A stretch of 8,702 nucleotides of DNA from Erysipelotrichaceae bacterium (lineage in GTDB: Bacteria; Bacillota_I; Bacilli_A; Erysipelotrichales; Erysipelotrichaceae). Below are positions 5,850 through 8,702 of this stretch, in pieces. The notes under the pieces are model-generated. The model ran no database searches. It saw nothing but the letters and a program-made list of their open reading frames with translations, and was not told where the DNA came from. The stretch's first letter is position 1. Each line of letters begins with the position of its first letter. The position numbers were made by a program, and so were the translations under genes. The stretch spans positions 1-8,702 of the forward strand of contig JAFONG010000133.1 of the NCBI GenBank assembly GCA_017418585.1, in the 5' to 3' direction.

Positions 5850-6317
5850 TTACTCCAGATTAATTCCGGCTTCCGTTACGATCTCAATCAGTTCCTCATA
5901 GGTATCGATCTTCTGAAGCCTTTCCATCAGTTCGTTGTTTACAAACAGTTTCATCAGGCCCCTGAGCATTTCCAGCTGATCGTGGCCGTCCTTCAGTGCC
6001 AGCATGAACACGCAGCTGATGTCTATTTCCTTGGATACATCGCCCATGTAGTGCCATTTGACCGGCTTGTTCAGCGACATGAAACCGATCTGCTTCTCGT
6101 TCACATGTTCCGCAAACGTATGAGGCATGGCAACGCCGCAGTACATGCCCTCTTCATACAGACCGGTAGGGAATTCAACTTCCCTGTCCATCAGACCCTG
6201 CAGATAGGTTTCCTTTGCTACGCCCGATTCCATGAACAGCGCAGCCAGTCTGGCTATTGCATCATCTCTGTCCTCACAGTCCTGGTGAAACAATACAAGT
6301 TTTTTATCTAACAGCAT
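5850..6317 (-). CDS. PTS EIIA subunit, fructose/mannitol type (GatA-like)
   Basis: The 155-residue protein is a PTS EIIA of the fructose-mannitol family (EIIA type 2), the cytosolic subunit that takes phosphate from HPr. The EFPTGL motif (48-53) and the active-site GVAMPH with His66 are clear, followed by the typical VFMLALKDGHDQLEMLRGL region (about 108-126). The length matches GatA/SgcA (about 150). It probably serves the Gat-type EIIB/EIIC encoded at 2671-4326, although two TIM-family genes lie between. Its ribosome binding site AAGGAG begins at the TAA stop of the BtpA-like gene, with 7 bases to the ATG, and the next gene has the same arrangement. This tight packing indicates one mRNA. 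Confidence 0.92.
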   Translation of the reverse strand: MLLDKKLVLFHQDCEDRDDAIARLAALFMESGVAKETYLQGLMDREVEFPTGLYEEGMYCGVAMPHTFAEHVNEKQIGFMSLNKPVKWHYMGDVSKEIDISCVFMLALKDGHDQLEMLRGLMKLFVNNELMERLQKIDTYEELIEIVTEAGINLE

Positions 6318-6328
6318 ATTCTTACTCC

Positions 6329-7168
6329 TTACAGTGTCTTTCTAAACTCTTTTACTACATTCATGAACTCCGTTGCCCGTTTCTCGTCAACCGGATTCTC
6401 AAACTTGCCGTCAACTTTCAATGTCGTAGCGACGCAGGCGCCATCGGCAACCTCCAGTTGTTTCACGATGTTTTCCTTTGTACATCCGGTATTTGCAAAT
6501 ACCGGGGTATGTTTTACGGAATTCTTAACGATCGTCAGCACGTCGAAATCCGCAGCAGCACCGGCGGTAATGCCGGATACGCACAGAACGTCCGGACGGC
6601 AGTTGAATTCCGTCGTCTTGGCGATGGAGGCTACATCTCTCTTGGAAAGATAGGCAGAAGCGTCAGGAACGATATTATAAAGCATTCTGACATTGTCGGC
6701 ACCGATCCTGTGCCTGTGTCTGGCAGTCTCGCCGGAATTGGTATTCCACAGGCCGAAGTCTGCCGCATAAACGCCGGATATGACTTCTCTCATGAACTTG
6801 GCTCCCGTTACTTTCGCCAGATCCAAAGACGATTCAGGATCCCATAGACAGTTCACGCCAAACGGTACTTTGACCATTTCCTTTACCTGTCCGATGACAA
6901 ATCCCATAGCAGCCAGCGTGATCGGTTCGACCCTGTTGATATGATACGGGAGAGAGAACTCGTTAGAGAACATGATGCCGTCCAACCCGGCATTCTGCAG
7001 CGCCGTTACGTCGTGTATGGCACATTCTATAACCTTCTCCATTCCGCCTTCTTCATCGTAGTAAGGATCACCAGGCAGCGGCTGCAGGTGACACATCGCA
7101 ATAATCGGCTTCTTAACCTGAAACAGCTCTTCCAGCCAGTTGCTGTTTGTAAGATCGTTAAATGACAT
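6329..7168 (-). CDS. BtpA/SgcQ-family TIM-barrel protein, first gene of the operon
   Basis: This complete 279-residue BtpA/SgcQ-family protein is predicted to be a cytosolic TIM barrel. Family blocks visible in order are MCHLQPLPGDP (from about 25), NAGLDGIMFSNEFSLPY (from about 59), VPFGVNCLWDP (from about 101), GETARHRHRIGA (from about 146), RPDVLCVSG with TAGAA (from about 190), FANTGC (from about 224) and KVDGKFENPVDEKR (from about 247). The family is named after a cyanobacterial protein needed for photosystem I stability, but bacterial members such as SgcQ sit with Gat-type PTS genes, as here. The reaction is not established; a role with a phosphorylated sugar is inferred from context. 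The ribosome binding site AGGAAGGA is 8 bases from the ATG. A second copy ends at 204 on the other strand. Confidence 0.9.
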   Translation of the reverse strand: MSFNDLTNSNWLEELFQVKKPIIAMCHLQPLPGDPYYDEEGGMEKVIECAIHDVTALQNAGLDGIMFSNEFSLPYHINRVEPITLAAMGFVIGQVKEMVKVPFGVNCLWDPESSLDLAKVTGAKFMREVISGVYAADFGLWNTNSGETARHRHRIGADNVRMLYNIVPDASAYLSKRDVASIAKTTEFNCRPDVLCVSGITAGAAADFDVLTIVKNSVKHTPVFANTGCTKENIVKQLEVADGACVATTLKVDGKFENPVDEKRATEFMNVVKEFRKTL

Positions 7169-7176
7169 TTGTAAAA

Positions 7177-7227
7177 TCCTTCCTCTTTTCTAAATTCTAG
7201 CATATTTTGTATAATTACCTAAGAGGA
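7177..7227. promoter_or_regulatory. Compact divergent promoter region
   Basis: Leftward, an extended -10 TGCTAGAAT (complement of 7194-7202) precedes the BtpA ribosome binding site AGGAAGGA (7177-7184); its -35 is weak. Rightward, a perfect -10 TATAAT (7210-7215) precedes AAGAGGA (7221-7227). The two -10 elements are only 10 bases apart, so polymerases would interfere with each other. No clear operator or cre site is visible. Confidence 0.6.
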
Positions 7228-7233
7228 ATGACC

Positions 7234-7821
7234 ATGAAAAACACCATTATTGCCATACTGTTTATTCTGCTGCTGATATCCGTTCTTGTCTCCTATTTCG
7301 GCTCTGCGCTTGTAAAGCGAAAAATCATGCGCCTGTATGCCGAGGGGAAGTACGACGAATACATGGAATTCCTGAATTCCAGGGCCTGCCAGATCTATGT
7401 CCGGGACAACGAGATCGAAGAATACAGATACAAAGTCTACCTGAAACGGAATGACCGGGAGAACATCGACCGGTACTTTGACAAGATGCTGAAACGCAAA
7501 GTCGATAAGACCACAAAACTGCAGTATCAGATCAAGGCCTTCTACTACTACATGGTCAACAACGGCGCAGATAAATGCGCTCAGCTCTTCGAAGACATCA
7601 AGGCCTACGGGGATCCTGATGTGACGAAGCAGATTACCTATCTCTACGAGATCGTCGTTCTAAAGAAAGGCGACTACATCGACGAACTGAAGGCCATTCT
7701 GAAAGAGAAGCCGAATGATCCGTTCTATGAATACGTCCTGTCGGTGTCCTATGAAAACATCGGCGACAGCAGAAACGCCAAGAAATACAAGAAAACCTAT
7801 AAAGATCATATGAAAGCGTAA
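7234..7821 (+). CDS. Membrane-anchored, TPR-like protein of unknown function
   Basis: I do not recognise a named family. From the ATG at 7234 the product has 195 residues. One hydrophobic helix spans about 4-27 and is followed by KRK, so the long C-terminal part is probably cytoplasmic by the positive-inside rule. The rest is charged and helical, rich in Lys, Asp, Glu and Tyr. It contains TPR-like helix pairs, most clearly near the end (PNDPFYEYVLSVSYENIG with following Ala/Lys residues). A scaffold or protein-interaction role is plausible (inference). The start at 7234 is preferred because AAGAGGA at 7221-7227 is well spaced from it; another ATG at 7228 abuts that site, and an upstream TTG at 7207 lies within the promoter. 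It is divergent from the sugar operon and need not be related to it. Confidence 0.75.
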   Translation: MKNTIIAILFILLLISVLVSYFGSALVKRKIMRLYAEGKYDEYMEFLNSRACQIYVRDNEIEEYRYKVYLKRNDRENIDRYFDKMLKRKVDKTTKLQYQIKAFYYYMVNNGADKCAQLFEDIKAYGDPDVTKQITYLYEIVVLKKGDYIDELKAILKEKPNDPFYEYVLSVSYENIGDSRNAKKYKKTYKDHMKA

Positions 7822-7852
7822 AAAGAATCACCTCTGAAGTGATTCTTTATTT
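7822..7852. terminator. Bidirectional terminator overlapping the end of the HAD gene
   Basis: AAAGAATCAC (7822-7831) and GTGATTCTTT (7839-7848) form a 10-bp stem with a 7-base loop. T-rich sequence follows on the plus strand, and a TTTTT run follows on the minus strand. It ends the TPR-like gene, and the arms also contain the last codons and TGA stop (7828-7830) of the convergent phosphatase gene. Confidence 0.85.
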
Positions 7853-8649
7853 ATCCGCAATACATCCTCCACGGCTTCCAGCACGTTCTCTACCGCCTTG
7901 AAACACTGCCTTTTCAGTTCATCATAGGCATGGGACATGATGTAGGAGTATTTCACTCCTTTCAGCATCTTCGTGTCGTTCTCAGAATCGCCTACAATGG
8001 CGATCTCGTCGTTTCGGTACCCATAGGCTTCTTCCAGATAATCGATGATGTTCTTCTTGTCGCAGCCTTTCTTGATGACTTCCAGATACCTTCCCGTTGA
8101 GATGGTAAAATCTACGATGCCTTCAAGTCCGTTTCTGATGACTTCCAGACTGTGCCTGCAGGTTTCTGCATTCTTATGAACCAGCATGATCTTTCCCAGT
8201 TCAGAAAACCTGTCGATGTTTTCTTTGAAGCCGAACAGAGTATCTTTCGATTCATGATCCTTGATGGAACGATAGAAATCAAGATCCTTTATCTCGCTGA
8301 TACAGACGCCGTCTTCCTTAAAACACTCGATATAGCCGTAATCAAGATCCTTGATTACCTCATATACGGCATCGATCTCTTTTCTGTCCATGAAGTTTTT
8401 CCAGACGATCTGATCATGATCAAAAATGATCGATCCTGTCATGTTGCAGGAAGGCACGTATTCATGAACATATTTTTCCATGATCTTTCTTGCTACAGGA
8501 TACTGACGGCCAGAAGAAATGGCAAACTGAATGCCATTTTCTTTCATCATATCGAGTGCTTTTACCGATTCAGGCGACAGATCATAAATGTCGTTTCCGA
8601 ACCCGTAGAACAGCGTACCGTCCAGATCACATACGATACATTTAATCAT
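7828..8649 (-). CDS. Cof-type HAD-IIB family phosphatase
   Basis: The 273-residue product is a HAD-superfamily hydrolase of the Cof/IIB subfamily, cytosolic magnesium-dependent phosphatases acting on sugar phosphates, nucleotides or cofactors such as flavin phosphates. All four motifs are present: motif I DLDGT with nucleophile Asp8 and Asp10, motif II SSGR at 45-48, motif III lysine near 198 (GCDKKN), and motif IV GDSEND with Asp221 and Asp225. The cap domain lies between motifs II and III, as expected for type IIB, and the length is typical (about 270). The ATG overlaps the stop of an upstream gene by 8 bases (ATGATTAA), indicating translational coupling; the ribosome binding site is weak. 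It is separated from the PTS operon by another gene and a terminator, so any link to the same sugar is uncertain. Confidence 0.9.
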   Translation of the reverse strand: MIKCIVCDLDGTLFYGFGNDIYDLSPESVKALDMMKENGIQFAISSGRQYPVARKIMEKYVHEYVPSCNMTGSIIFDHDQIVWKNFMDRKEIDAVYEVIKDLDYGYIECFKEDGVCISEIKDLDFYRSIKDHESKDTLFGFKENIDRFSELGKIMLVHKNAETCRHSLEVIRNGLEGIVDFTISTGRYLEVIKKGCDKKNIIDYLEEAYGYRNDEIAIVGDSENDTKMLKGVKYSYIMSHAYDELKRQCFKAVENVLEAVEDVLRINKESLQR

Positions 8650-8702
8650 TCAGAATCTCTGTGATGTCGTTTTCCAGCACCTTATCCAGAAGCTTGTATG
8701 TC
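8642..8702 (-). CDS. C-terminal end of an unidentified gene, cut by the window edge
   Basis: One minus-strand frame is open from the window edge to a TAA at 8642-8644. It encodes about 19 residues ending VLENDITEILND. It overlaps the start of the HAD gene by 8 bases, the arrangement expected of two coupled genes. The fragment is too short to identify, and another frame is also open to a TGA, so the frame is chosen mainly because of the ATGATTAA overlap. Confidence 0.5.
   Translation of the reverse strand, partial: TYKLLDKVLENDITEILND

Noticed and set aside
6257..6847. Plus-strand open frame of 196 codons opposite BtpA and EIIA
   Set aside because: It spans two convincing minus-strand genes and their junction, without ribosome binding site or recognisable motif.
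7207..7233. Upstream TTG start for the TPR-like protein
   Set aside because: It overlaps the -10 box TATAAT and has no ribosome binding site; the ATG at 7234 is well spaced from AAGAGGA.
8152..8664. Plus-strand open frame of 170 codons opposite the HAD gene
   Set aside because: The HAD gene has all four catalytic motifs on the minus strand; the plus frame shows no domain.

Overview
The window looks like an accessory carbohydrate-metabolism locus from a Gram-positive bacterium of the Bacillota. This is inferred from AAGGAGG-type ribosome binding sites, TATAAT promoters, a PTS-driven sugar operon, U-tailed hairpin terminators and moderate base composition. Erysipelotrichia or Clostridia of the gut are plausible, but the sequence alone does not settle it. 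No mobile element, CRISPR array, tRNA or rRNA is visible.

Layout. (1) Positions 1-843 (+): the C-terminal end of a BtpA/SgcQ-family protein, an intrinsic terminator, then a YjbQ/UPF0047 gene with its own promoter. (2) Positions 855-939: tandem and nested terminator hairpins between convergent genes. (3) Positions 941-7168 (-): a nine-gene operon read right to left. Its order is btpA/sgcQ-like, PTS EIIA, a divergent triosephosphate-isomerase (TIM) homologue, an archaeal-type TIM homologue, PTS EIIB (GatB type), PTS EIIC (GatC type), class II ketose-bisphosphate aldolase, a second YjbQ, and a 66-residue unknown protein. (4) Positions 7169-7233: a compact divergent promoter region. (5) Positions 7234-7821 (+): a membrane-anchored, TPR-like protein of unknown function. 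(6) Positions 7828-8702 (-): a Cof-type HAD phosphatase, overlapped by the end of another gene that runs off the window.

Proposed cooperation (inference): the Gat-type PTS imports and phosphorylates a sugar or polyol. The two TIM-fold isomerases interconvert phosphorylated ketose/aldose intermediates, and the class II aldolase cleaves a phosphorylated ketose, giving DHAP if it acts like its family. BtpA/SgcQ and YjbQ have uncertain chemistry but are built into the same transcription unit. No dehydrogenase, sugar kinase or transcription regulator is seen in the window. The substrate therefore cannot be named, and part of the pathway may lie outside.

The most striking feature is pairing. There are two BtpA homologues, two YjbQ homologues and two TIM homologues, and the BtpA-to-YjbQ order on the left (+) mirrors the operon on the right (-). 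This suggests two related operons facing each other, or one operon that arose by inverted duplication. It makes the locus a candidate for a poorly described sugar-phosphate pathway.
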